This document shows, one piece after another, positions 6,644 through 13,673 of a stretch of DNA of 18,286 nt (positions are counted from its first letter, which is position 1; every line of letters begins with the position of its first letter). The position numbers and the translations under genes were made by a program. A model generated the notes under the pieces. The model saw only the letters and a program-made list of their open reading frames with translations, did not search any database and was not told the origin of the DNA. Source of the stretch: Pelotomaculum_B sp964543575 (GTDB lineage: Bacteria; Bacillota; Desulfotomaculia; Desulfotomaculales; Pelotomaculaceae); the NCBI GenBank assembly GCA_964543575.1, contig CAZIYV010000062.1, forward strand, positions 1 to 18,286, written 5' to 3'.

Positions 6644-8593
6644 ATGGAAAGAAATTATCTGGAAAACAAGATGAGAGTTTTTCTCATTGTTGTCAGTGCC
6701 GTCTTTCTCATCCTTGTTGGCAGGCTTGCTTACATGCAGCTTGTACAAAATGATAAGTTTTCCACCCTGGCCCGGGAAAACCGGATCAGGCTGATTACTA
6801 TTACCGCGCCCCGTGGAGAGGTTTTTGACCGGAATGGGATCAAACTTGTGGGAAATCAGCCTGTTTATACTGTTTCCCTGGTAAAAAACAAGGACACAGG
6901 TGAAGTAGTCCAAAGGCTTGCTGGAATCCTTGGTATTGACTCCCAGGAGATTGAGCAGAAGATTGCCCAACAGAAAAGGTTGTACGAGCCTGTAAAAATA
7001 GCCACTATGGTGCCGCTGGAAATTGTCACCAGGATCGAGGAGCAGCGCCTTGAACTTCCAGGTGTCGCCATCGATATTGAACCGCTGCGGGAGTACCCTA
7101 ACGGAAACTTGTTGGCCCACGTGATGGGTTATGTGCGGCAGATTAACGAAGAGCAGATGGCTGAAAACAAGGATAAAGGCTACAAGCTGGGCGACAACTA
7201 CGGGCAGACTGGGCTTGAAAACACTTACGAACAGTATCTGCGGGGCCAGGATGGCGGCCGCCAGGTGGAAGTGGATTCAATGGCCAGGCCGGTCAGAGAT
7301 TTGGGTATAAAGGAGCCGGTGCCCGGCAGCAACCTGGTGCTTACCATAGACCAAAGAGTGCAGAAGGCGGCTGAGGAATCCCTGGTCAGGGCGTCCCAGC
7401 AGGCTGTCAAGGAAGGCTTTGGTGAGGCCAAGGCCGGGGCGGCTGTAGCTCTGGACGTGCGGAGCGGAGCAGTGCTGGCTATGGCCAGTTACCCCACCTA
7501 CGATCCGGTCAAGCTTTCAGGTGTGCTCTCACAAAAAGATTATAACGAGATTTTTAATTCTCCCTTTAAACCGGTATTGAACCGTGCTTTACTGCCATAC
7601 GCCCCGGGTTCAACTTTTAAAATGATTGTCGCCATGGCCGCCCTGGAGGCCGGTAAGGTTAACCCAAAGGATACCATTCTTGATCCAGGCTACTTTTTCC
7701 TGGGCAGAACATTCAACGACTGGAAGCCGGACGGCCACGGCCGCGTCGATTTGCTCAGAGCTATCAAGGTATCCTGCGACACCTATTTTTACCAGTTGGG
7801 GTTAAAGGTGGGCATCGATGACATCAATAAGATGGCGCGTCAGTTCGGTCTGGGTGAAAAGACCGGTATCGAACTGCCGGGTGAAGAAGAAGGCGTGGTC
7901 CCAAGCCGGGATGCTAAAGTTGAACAAAGGTTATATTATTTAAGTGATGAGGACACGGTCAAAGCCAAGGAAATAATAAAGCGCTATAATGATCTGCTGA
8001 GCAAGGCCGTAGATGAGAACCAGCGCAAGTCCCTTCAGCAAAAACAATACGACGAGCTGTTGGAAATAGATTGGGAGCTGGCCTGGCATGACTATGACAC
8101 CATTATTTCTTCGATTGGCCAGGGGGACAACAGGTACAACCCGCTCGAATTGGCCAATTATATAGCCACCATTGCCAACGGGGGGACCCGCTACAAGCCT
8201 TATCTTGTTCAACAGGTTGTGGACATAAACGGCAAGGTACTCAAAGAGAACAAACCTGTTGAATTGGGCCATGTTAACGTTTCACCTCAAACGCTGGCAA
8301 TAATCAGGCAGGGTATGCACGAGGTTACTCTGCCTCCTGACGGTACCGCCTACGGTTTTTTTGTGGGCTTCCCCCAGGTGGGGGCGAAAACAGGGACAGC
8401 GGAAGTTGCCGGCCACAACGCGCACGCATTGTTTGTGGCGTTTGCCCCGTATGACAATCCGGAGATTGCCATAGCATCCGTTTTGGAGTTTGCCGGTCAT
8501 GGCGGCACCATAGCGGGACCTGTGGCCGAAGACATGATTGCCGCTTATTTTGGTCTGCCTATACCTGGTGAAAAGCAAGTGAAAAGCCCTTAA
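6644..8593 (+). CDS. mrdA: Penicillin-binding protein 2 (elongasome transpeptidase)
   Basis: This class B PBP cross-links lateral-wall peptidoglycan with RodA. ATG 6644 is chosen: GGGAGG at 6631-6636 precedes it and MERNYLENKMRVFL is a normal short cytoplasmic tail. An upstream in-frame ATG at 6515 only adds translated repeat DNA. The 649-residue product has one TM anchor (VFLIVVSAVFLILVGRLAY), the PBP dimer/pedestal domain, and a transpeptidase domain with STFK (S323), SCD (S377; SxD is usual in PBP2) and KTGT (K582). A charged helical insertion of ~55 residues (about 7915-8085) lies between the PGEEEGVVPS segment and SSIGQG. A terminator follows. It could be called by another PBP2 name, but context with mreBCD makes the elongation role likely. 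Confidence 0.95.
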   Translation: MERNYLENKMRVFLIVVSAVFLILVGRLAYMQLVQNDKFSTLARENRIRLITITAPRGEVFDRNGIKLVGNQPVYTVSLVKNKDTGEVVQRLAGILGIDSQEIEQKIAQQKRLYEPVKIATMVPLEIVTRIEEQRLELPGVAIDIEPLREYPNGNLLAHVMGYVRQINEEQMAENKDKGYKLGDNYGQTGLENTYEQYLRGQDGGRQVEVDSMARPVRDLGIKEPVPGSNLVLTIDQRVQKAAEESLVRASQQAVKEGFGEAKAGAAVALDVRSGAVLAMASYPTYDPVKLSGVLSQKDYNEIFNSPFKPVLNRALLPYAPGSTFKMIVAMAALEAGKVNPKDTILDPGYFFLGRTFNDWKPDGHGRVDLLRAIKVSCDTYFYQLGLKVGIDDINKMARQFGLGEKTGIELPGEEEGVVPSRDAKVEQRLYYLSDEDTVKAKEIIKRYNDLLSKAVDENQRKSLQQKQYDELLEIDWELAWHDYDTIISSIGQGDNRYNPLELANYIATIANGGTRYKPYLVQQVVDINGKVLKENKPVELGHVNVSPQTLAIIRQGMHEVTLPPDGTAYGFFVGFPQVGAKTGTAEVAGHNAHALFVAFAPYDNPEIAIASVLEFAGHGGTIAGPVAEDMIAAYFGLPIPGEKQVKSP

Positions 8594-8616
8594 TAGTTAC
8601 CTCGATTTTCTGGCAT

Positions 8617-8650
8617 AAAACGGGGTTCTTTTTGCCCTGTTTTTTGTTTT
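8617..8650 (+). terminator. Intrinsic terminator after mrdA
   Basis: AAAACGGGG (8617-8625) pairs with CCCTGTTTT (8635-8643) with one G-T wobble, around a 9-base loop. T-rich TTTTTTGTTTT follows at 8640-8650. It ends the mre-mrdA unit and separates it from minCDE. Confidence 0.8.
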
Positions 8651-8717
8651 ATATTAGCAGGATTTGGTTATCAACTGTAGAATTAACTGGTAATTATAGA
8701 ACAGGAGGAGATTAGCT

Positions 8718-9164
8718 TTGGCTTATTCCAAAGGAAACATTCACAGTGATATCCTTTCAGGATTCGGTCAGGGCCTGCCGTTGGATCAGGAGGATCTTGT
8801 TGATGAGAACACCATTCTGGTTCAGCGGACCCTGCGCTCCGGCCAAAGCATCCGTTACAACGGAAACGTGGTGGTTCTTGGGGATATAAACCCTGGGGCT
8901 GAAATATCAGCTACCGGAAACGTTATTGTTATGGGCGCCTTAAGGGGTGTGGTGCACGCCGGGGCCGGCGGGGATGAGAAAGCGGTTGTTTTGGCCTTCA
9001 GGCTGCAGCCTACTCAGCTAAGGATCTCCAACCACATCACCAGGCCGCCTGACAATGAAAACCTGGACGCTGATCACCCTGAGATGGCCCGGATCCGGGA
9101 TGGGGTTGTTACGATAGAATTCTTCCAAACCGGGTTGAATGACAGGCTAAATGCAAACAAATAA
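8718..9164 (+). CDS. minC: Septum site-determining protein MinC, C-terminal domain only
   Basis: MinC is the division inhibitor recruited to the membrane by MinD. This product is only 148 residues, against ~220 in typical MinC. It contains the C-terminal beta-helix domain that dimerises and binds MinD: ENTILVQRTLRSGQSIRY, GNVVVLGDINPGAEI and GNVIVMGALRGVVHAG. The upstream 30 residues are too short to be the N-terminal FtsZ-binding domain. The start is TTG 8718 with AGGAGG at 8703-8708, 9 bases away. Upstream lies a terminator and only 67 further bases, so no displaced N-terminal domain is hidden there. It is the first gene of minCDE. Whether it still inhibits FtsZ is unknown; the domain may be supplied elsewhere or replaced. 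Confidence 0.9.
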   Translation: MAYSKGNIHSDILSGFGQGLPLDQEDLVDENTILVQRTLRSGQSIRYNGNVVVLGDINPGAEISATGNVIVMGALRGVVHAGAGGDEKAVVLAFRLQPTQLRISNHITRPPDNENLDADHPEMARIRDGVVTIEFFQTGLNDRLNANK

Positions 9165-9262
9165 CCGACAGAATCAGTGAGCTGCATTTAGCAGGATATT
9201 TTTCTTGCCTGGCAGGTGCTTGTTTTCTCCACATGGACTTTATAAGAGGGGGAGCTTAAATA

Positions 9263-10054
9263 ATGGGTGAAGTATTCGTTGTAACTTCCGGTAAAGGAGG
9301 GGTGGGCAAAACCACCACTACCGCCAATATCGGTACAGGCCTGGCCTCCGTAGGCAAAAAGGTAGTTCTGGTAGATGCGGATATCGGGTTGAGAAACCTG
9401 GATGTGGTTTTAGGCCTGGAAAACAGGATTGTTTATGATATCGTTGATGTAACCAGTGGTAACTGCAGGTTGCGCCAGGCTCTGATTAAGGACAAACGCC
9501 TGGAAGGACTGCACCTTCTCCCCGCCGCTCAAACCAAGGATAAAACCGCGGTCAGTCCTGACCAGATGCGCACCCTGTGCGCGGAATTGAAAAAGGATTT
9601 TGACTATGTGATTATTGACTGCCCTGCAGGAATTGAGCAGGGATTCCGGAACGCCATTGCCGGGGCGGATAAGGCCATAGTGGTAACCACACCGGAGGTT
9701 TCAGCTGTGCGGGATGCCGACCGGATTATCGGGCTTTTAGAAGCTGCCGAACTGCGCGATCCAAAACTGATCATCAACCGCATTCGCCCCAAGATGGTCA
9801 GGCAGGGAGATATGATGAGCATAGAAGATATCATTGATATTCTTGCCGTTGATCTGCTTGGAGTTATACCGGAAGATGAGATGATTGTAATTACCACCAA
9901 CCGAGGCGAAGCTGTGGTTTTAGACCAAAATTCACGCTCCGGACAGGCTTACCGGAATATTAACCAGAGGATCATGGGTGAGGAAGTGCCTATGATGAAC
10001 CTGGAAGAAGAAGGTTTTTTCAAAAAACTTCGTAAGATTATCGGCCTGAAGTAA
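9263..10054 (+). CDS. minD: Septum site-determining ATPase MinD
   Basis: MinD is a membrane-cycling ParA/MinD-type ATPase that carries MinC to the membrane and responds to MinE. The 263-residue product has the deviant Walker A SGKGGVGKTT with K11 and K16, the VDADIGLRNLD motif with D40, and the Walker B region YVIIDCPAGIE. The C-terminal amphipathic membrane-targeting helix (FFKKLRKIIGLK) is present. All catalytic residues appear intact. ATG 9263 follows AGAGGGGGAG. A 98-base gap separates it from minC; minE starts 20 bases after its stop. Having both MinD and MinE implies an oscillating or MinE-patterned Min system rather than the DivIVA-only arrangement of B. subtilis. Confidence 0.97.
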   Translation: MGEVFVVTSGKGGVGKTTTTANIGTGLASVGKKVVLVDADIGLRNLDVVLGLENRIVYDIVDVTSGNCRLRQALIKDKRLEGLHLLPAAQTKDKTAVSPDQMRTLCAELKKDFDYVIIDCPAGIEQGFRNAIAGADKAIVVTTPEVSAVRDADRIIGLLEAAELRDPKLIINRIRPKMVRQGDMMSIEDIIDILAVDLLGVIPEDEMIVITTNRGEAVVLDQNSRSGQAYRNINQRIMGEEVPMMNLEEEGFFKKLRKIIGLK

Positions 10055-10074
10055 GCCGGAAAGGGGGATAAGCC

Positions 10075-10344
10075 ATGTTGGATTTTTTATCAAGACTATT
10101 TGGCAGGGATAGCGGAAGTAAAAACGTGGCTAAGGAGAGACTGCGCCTGGTTCTGGTACACGATCGCACCAGCATTTCACCCCAAATACTGGAAGCTATG
10201 AAAGCCGACATGATTCAGGTGATCTCTAACTACATGGTAATCGATGAATCCAAATTGGAAGTAAGCCTGGATTCCAGCGGCAATACGGTGGCCCTGGTCG
10301 CCAATATACCGGTAAAAGGGATGAAGAGAGCGTCGGGAGCATAA
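10075..10344 (+). CDS. minE: Cell division topological specificity factor MinE
   Basis: MinE stimulates the MinD ATPase and displaces MinC, restricting the inhibitor to the poles. This 89-residue product has the N-terminal amphipathic membrane-binding segment MLDFLSRLFGR. The anti-MinCD region (AKERLRLVLVHDRTSISPQ) and the dimerising C-terminal topological-specificity domain (SNYMVIDESKLEVSL) follow. The length is the family norm. ATG 10075 follows AAAGGGGGATAAGCC. It is the last gene of the minCDE set; palindromic repeat copy 4 begins 13 bases after its stop. Confidence 0.96.
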   Translation: MLDFLSRLFGRDSGSKNVAKERLRLVLVHDRTSISPQILEAMKADMIQVISNYMVIDESKLEVSLDSSGNTVALVANIPVKGMKRASGA

Positions 10345-10357
10345 AGATTGGGACGGG

Positions 10358-10407
10358 TGAGACAAGTGAGACAAGGGCTGAGACAAGGGGACGGTTCTCC
10401 TGTCTCA
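10358..10407 (+). repeat. 29-bp palindromic repeat, copy 4, with extra arm units
   Basis: The full copy is at 10379-10407 (TGAGACAAG, GGGACGGTTCT, CCTGTCTCA). Two further TGAGACAAG units precede it at 10358 and 10367, adjacent to each other, with three bases before the full copy. Confidence 0.9.
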
Positions 10408-10419
10408 TTTAAACAAATC

Positions 10420-10472
10420 GTTATTTCATTGGGGATATTTCACATAAGGTGATGTGTCCCCTTTCCAATAAC
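10420..10472. repeat. Layered inverted repeat after minE
   Basis: Three nested arm pairs are visible: GTTATT (10420) with AATAAC (10467-10472), GGGGA (10431) with TCCCC (10457-10461), and CACAT (10441) with ATGTG (10452-10456). Five-base mismatched stretches separate them. There is no T-run, so it is not a standard terminator; it may be another small dispersed element. Confidence 0.45.
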
Positions 10473-10656
10473 AATGGTGTTCTCTATCATGAAACCACCC
10501 TGTTATAGCGGTTAATCGGGCTTATTAATGCAGCTCTAATTATCCATTTATACCAAGGGTTTTAGGTCTGTATTTAAATAATCAGTTGTTATATAATAAG
10601 TAGTGCGCTTTAAAAAATTTAGAATGTCTTGACTGGAAAGAAGTGTATATTCAACT

Positions 10657-11802
10657 GTGTTTAAGCAGAGTAGGTTATTTAAAAAACTTGATCTTACATT
10701 GCTTGCTGCAACGGCTTTAATTATCGCTTTCAGTCTGGTTATGATCTACAGCGCTACAAGGGACGATCTGGATTTGAGCGGCGATTTCAGCAAACAGATT
10801 ATTAACATCACAGTGGGCATAGTGGCGATGATATTTATGCTGTATGTCAACTATGAAGACCTGGCCAAGCGCATGAAACTAATGTATGTTTTAAACCTGG
10901 TGATGCTGGGCGCTGTGCTTTTCGCAGGTGACGCGGCCATGGGCGCGCAGCGCTGGATAGAAATCGGGCCCTTCAGATTTCAACCTTCGGAATTTTCGAA
11001 GTTGATCATTATTGTTTGTTTCGCTGCTTTTCTGAGCTCGCGCAAAGGCAAGCTTTACAAACTCAGGGATTTAGTTCCTTGTTTTGCCTTTATCGGCCTG
11101 CCACTGCTGTTTATTTTGAAACAGCCTGATCTGGGAACATCCCTGGTGTTTTTGGCGATAATGTTCGGCATGCTGTTCGCGGCGGGGGCGCGCCCGCTGC
11201 TGTTGGTGGTTTTAATTGTGGGCGGCCTTTTGGTGGCCTCGCTCTGGATCTGGGCGCATTTTTGGTTTGAGGCCAACACTTCCTTCAACCTGTGGATTCC
11301 TTTAAAAGACTACCAGTTAACACGGCTGACTATCTTTATCAACCCCTGGAAGGACTGGCTTGGAGACGGCTATCATGTGATTCAGTCCCAGATCGCCATA
11401 GGTCAGGGCGGTTTTTTAGGGCGCGGCCTGTTTCAGGGCAGTCAGACCCACGGTGAGTTTCTGCCTATCCGGGACACCGACTTTATCTTTTCCGTTGTTG
11501 GTGAGGAAACGGGTTTTATCGGCGCTGTCGTTCTTTTATTTATCTATTTTATATTAATCTACCGTTGTATATATGTGGCGATCAACGCCAAGGATTGTTT
11601 TGGCTTTCTGTTATCAGCCGGGATAATTTCAATGATAACTTTTCACGTGCTGGTCAATGTGGGCATGACCACAGGCATTATGCCGGTGACCGGCATCCCC
11701 CTGCCCATGTTCAGCTATGGGGGCAGCAGCATGATCACAAACCTTGCCGCGCTGGGACTCCTTCTGAATGTTAACATGAGGCGGCAGAATATAATGTTTT
11801 AA
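10657..11802 (+). CDS. rodA: RodA-type SEDS peptidoglycan glycosyltransferase
   Basis: This SEDS-family integral membrane enzyme polymerises lipid II into glycan strands, working with PBP2 in lateral-wall growth. The 381-residue product has about ten hydrophobic segments and family signatures: RWIEIGPFRFQPSEFSKL, KQPDLGTSLVFLAI, and the C-terminal GIMPVTGIPLPMFSYGGSS. The start GTG at 10657 is the only plausible one in frame downstream of the stop at 10630; its ribosome site (GGAAAG/AAAGAAG, 13-16 bases upstream) is weak. A RodA rather than FtsW/SpoVE assignment rests on the mreBCD/PBP2/min neighbourhood. It is followed by a strong terminator, so it appears to be a single-gene unit. Confidence 0.92.
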   Translation: MFKQSRLFKKLDLTLLAATALIIAFSLVMIYSATRDDLDLSGDFSKQIINITVGIVAMIFMLYVNYEDLAKRMKLMYVLNLVMLGAVLFAGDAAMGAQRWIEIGPFRFQPSEFSKLIIIVCFAAFLSSRKGKLYKLRDLVPCFAFIGLPLLFILKQPDLGTSLVFLAIMFGMLFAAGARPLLLVVLIVGGLLVASLWIWAHFWFEANTSFNLWIPLKDYQLTRLTIFINPWKDWLGDGYHVIQSQIAIGQGGFLGRGLFQGSQTHGEFLPIRDTDFIFSVVGEETGFIGAVVLLFIYFILIYRCIYVAINAKDCFGFLLSAGIISMITFHVLVNVGMTTGIMPVTGIPLPMFSYGGSSMITNLAALGLLLNVNMRRQNIMF

Positions 11803-11834
11803 TGAATCGGGTATGTATATAAACGGGAAAAATT

Positions 11835-11877
11835 AATGAGGACATTCCTCTGAAGGAGGCATGTCCTCATTTTGTTT
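11835..11877 (+). terminator. Strong intrinsic terminator after rodA
   Basis: An 11-bp perfect stem AATGAGGACAT (11835-11845) / ATGTCCTCATT (11861-11871) is extended inward by CCTC/GAGG. TTTTGTTT follows at 11870-11877. Confidence 0.88.
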
Positions 11878-11914
11878 ACTGAGGTGAGATCCTTTACCCC
11901 AAGGATTTTTATAG

Positions 11915-11943
11915 TCATATTTCCTTATAAAGGAAAATATAAT
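11915..11943 (+). promoter_or_regulatory. Sigma-E-like sporulation promoter before spoIVFA, with palindrome
   Basis: TCATATT (11915-11921) and AATATAAT (11936-11943) are separated by 14 bases. They resemble the mother-cell sigma-E pattern (about TCATATT and CATACAAT, spacing ~14). In B. subtilis the spoIVF operon is sigma-E dependent. The spacer is a perfect palindrome TTTCCTT-ATA-AAGGAAA (11920-11936), a possible operator. Both points are pattern matches by eye. Confidence 0.55.
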
Positions 11944-11974
11944 AAACCAGACAATCTTTATGGGGGGTAGTGTC

Positions 11975-12724
11975 TTGAAAGGTATTGATATGAAAAAAGG
12001 GCCGTCATTTAAGCAGGACGAGTGGGGCTCTTACTACCGGCAACCTCAGTGGAAAAAACCAAAGCGTGACAGCGGGGGGAGAAAAAGCCTTTACCGGTTT
12101 TCAATTGCCTTACTGATACTTATGGTGTTCCTTGGTCTGAGGGGGACAAGCAGCACCTGGGGGAACGGGGTAAGGGAGAATCTTAAAAACGTTCTTACAA
12201 CTGAATGGAATTATCAGCCGGTTATGGAGAGGGTAGTCCAGTTTGGCCTTCAGATAGCCGATGTGGATTGGCCTTTTTTCAGCAGCCCCCAGCCAGTTAT
12301 CACCAGGCCGCAGAATAACAACACGGCTTACTCTGGACTGCCCCTTCCAGTATCAGGCAAAGTAGTACGCGGTTTCGGGATGGTGGTAGATCCTGTTGAC
12401 AACATGGAGCGTTTTCATGCCGGGATCGATATCGCCGCGCCAGTGGGCAGCCCGGTTAAAGTAGTATATGATGGCAAGGTGGCGCGAACAGGCGACAGTC
12501 CCGTATTGGGCAAGTATGTTTTAGTGGAACATGAAAGCGGCTTTTTTACACTATACGGTGAGCTGGCCAAGGCTGCAGTAGGAGAGGGGCAGCAGGTAAA
12601 GGCCGGGCAAGCTATTGGTGAAGTTGGTAATACCGGGGATATAAACGGCGGCGGCCTGCATTTTGAGGTCAGGGAAAACAGTAAGCTGGTGGATCCTATG
12701 ACCAGGCTGCAGCTGAACCCCTGA
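11975..12724 (+). CDS. spoIVFA: Stage IV sporulation protein FA, degenerate M23/LytM-like
   Basis: In B. subtilis SpoIVFA tethers and regulates the SpoIVFB protease in the outer forespore membrane, controlling pro-sigma-K processing. This 249-residue product has a basic cytoplasmic tail, one TM helix (about residues 40-56), and a LytM/M23 domain. The three zinc ligands of M23 are kept: H148 and D152 in HAGID, and H229 in LHFEV. The two catalytic histidines are replaced, by E196 in TLYGEL and G227 in GGGLHFEV, so it is probably not an active endopeptidase. TTG 11975 is preferred because GGGGGG (11962-11967) precedes it by 7 bases; ATG 11960 is very close to the predicted promoter and lacks a ribosome site, and ATG 11990 is also possible. 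spoIVFB follows. Confidence 0.87.
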   Translation: MKGIDMKKGPSFKQDEWGSYYRQPQWKKPKRDSGGRKSLYRFSIALLILMVFLGLRGTSSTWGNGVRENLKNVLTTEWNYQPVMERVVQFGLQIADVDWPFFSSPQPVITRPQNNNTAYSGLPLPVSGKVVRGFGMVVDPVDNMERFHAGIDIAAPVGSPVKVVYDGKVARTGDSPVLGKYVLVEHESGFFTLYGELAKAAVGEGQQVKAGQAIGEVGNTGDINGGGLHFEVRENSKLVDPMTRLQLNP

Positions 12725-12781
12725 TGATCTTGAATACTATTGATACGCTTAAGGTTGGAGCAATTTAAGGAGGCTGGCGCT

Positions 12782-13660
12782 TTGAAATTATGCCGTATAT
12801 CCGGTGTGGAAATTCACCTTAACAACGCTTTTCTGGCCTTGTTGGGGCTGTTTTTTGTAGCGGGAGTTTTAATGAAGGGTGTTATAGCGTTTGTAATCGT
12901 TTTGCTGCACGAACTTGCCCATGTTGCCGCAGCCCGTCATTTTGGCGTCCATGTTTCGGATGTTGAGCTCCTGCCTTTTGGGGGTGTCAGCCGCATTGGC
13001 GGAGAAGTGGTGATCAACCCGTCCACAGAAGTGTATGTGGCTGCTGCCGGCCCTGCCGCTAATCTTTTGCTGGCCGGATTAGGGACAGTCCTGCAAAGCT
13101 ATGGCCTGTGGGATACGGATCTGGGTCCTTTTTTCCTGCAGTGCAACCTTTTGGTCGCTTCATTTAACCTGCTGCCGGCGCTGCCTCTGGACGGCGGCAG
13201 GGTATACCGCGCTTTTCTGGCCAGGCGGGTTGGCTTTAAACAGGCTACTTACAAGGCGGCCTGGCTTGGTCAGTTCTGGGGTGTTTTAATTGTATTGGGG
13301 GGCTCCGCCGGGCTGGCGCTTGGTATGTCCGGCCTGGATGTCCTGATTACCGGTTTTTTCCTTCTCTATGCCGCTACCCGTGAAAAGAGCCTGGCGCCCT
13401 TCCATTTCATAAGGCACCTGACTCAGAAAAAAGAAGAACTGGCCGCCGCGGGGGTATTGCCCGGCGAACCCCTGGTGTCACTGGATACGGTCCGTTTAGG
13501 GGATGTGATACGTTCTTTTATCCCGCAGCGCTTTCACGTCGTTCTGGTCCTGGACCGGAACTGGCAGTACCGGGGTGTGGTCAGTGAGGCTCAAATTATT
13601 GACGCGCTCCTCAGTGAAGGGATGGATGTTCCCATCGGCAGTTTGTTAAAAAAAGAATGA
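12782..13660 (+). CDS. spoIVFB: Stage IV sporulation protein FB, intramembrane M50 metalloprotease
   Basis: This site-2-type protease cleaves pro-sigma-K in the mother cell. TTG 12782 is chosen because a perfect TAAGGAGG lies at 12766-12773, 8 bases upstream. With this start the zinc motif HELAH falls at residues 43-47 (E44) and the second active-site motif LPALPLDGGR places its aspartate at D137, the same numbers reported for B. subtilis SpoIVFB. Several TM segments surround these motifs. The last ~60 residues (TVRLGDVIRSFIPQRFHVV onward) look like the CBS-type domain of the family. The product is 292 residues, near the known 288. An in-frame TTG at 12740 would add 14 residues upstream of the ribosome site and is rejected. 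Confidence 0.94.
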   Translation: MKLCRISGVEIHLNNAFLALLGLFFVAGVLMKGVIAFVIVLLHELAHVAAARHFGVHVSDVELLPFGGVSRIGGEVVINPSTEVYVAAAGPAANLLLAGLGTVLQSYGLWDTDLGPFFLQCNLLVASFNLLPALPLDGGRVYRAFLARRVGFKQATYKAAWLGQFWGVLIVLGGSAGLALGMSGLDVLITGFFLLYAATREKSLAPFHFIRHLTQKKEELAAAGVLPGEPLVSLDTVRLGDVIRSFIPQRFHVVLVLDRNWQYRGVVSEAQIIDALLSEGMDVPIGSLLKKE

Positions 13661-13673
13661 ACGCTTGCGTCTG

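Larger units (their letters stand above)
10345..10656. other. 312-base gap between minE and rodA
   Basis: No credible gene is seen here. It holds tandem TGAGACAAG units and palindromic copy 4 (10358-10407), a layered inverted repeat (10420-10472), and AT-rich DNA with a TATAAT at 10592-10597 whose -35 is poor (TGTATT, 17 bases upstream). TTGACT at 10629-10634 resembles a -35 but has no matching -10 before the rodA start. The rodA promoter presumably lies in 10540-10650. Confidence 0.6.

Noticed and set aside
10226..10408. Minus-strand small frame beginning MRQENRPLVS
   Set aside because: It starts inside palindromic repeat copy 4 and runs antisense through minE; the N terminus is translated repeat.
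11565..11774. Plus-strand 69-codon frame inside rodA
   Set aside because: It lies in an alternate frame of the conserved rodA 3' end, with no ribosome site or recognisable product.
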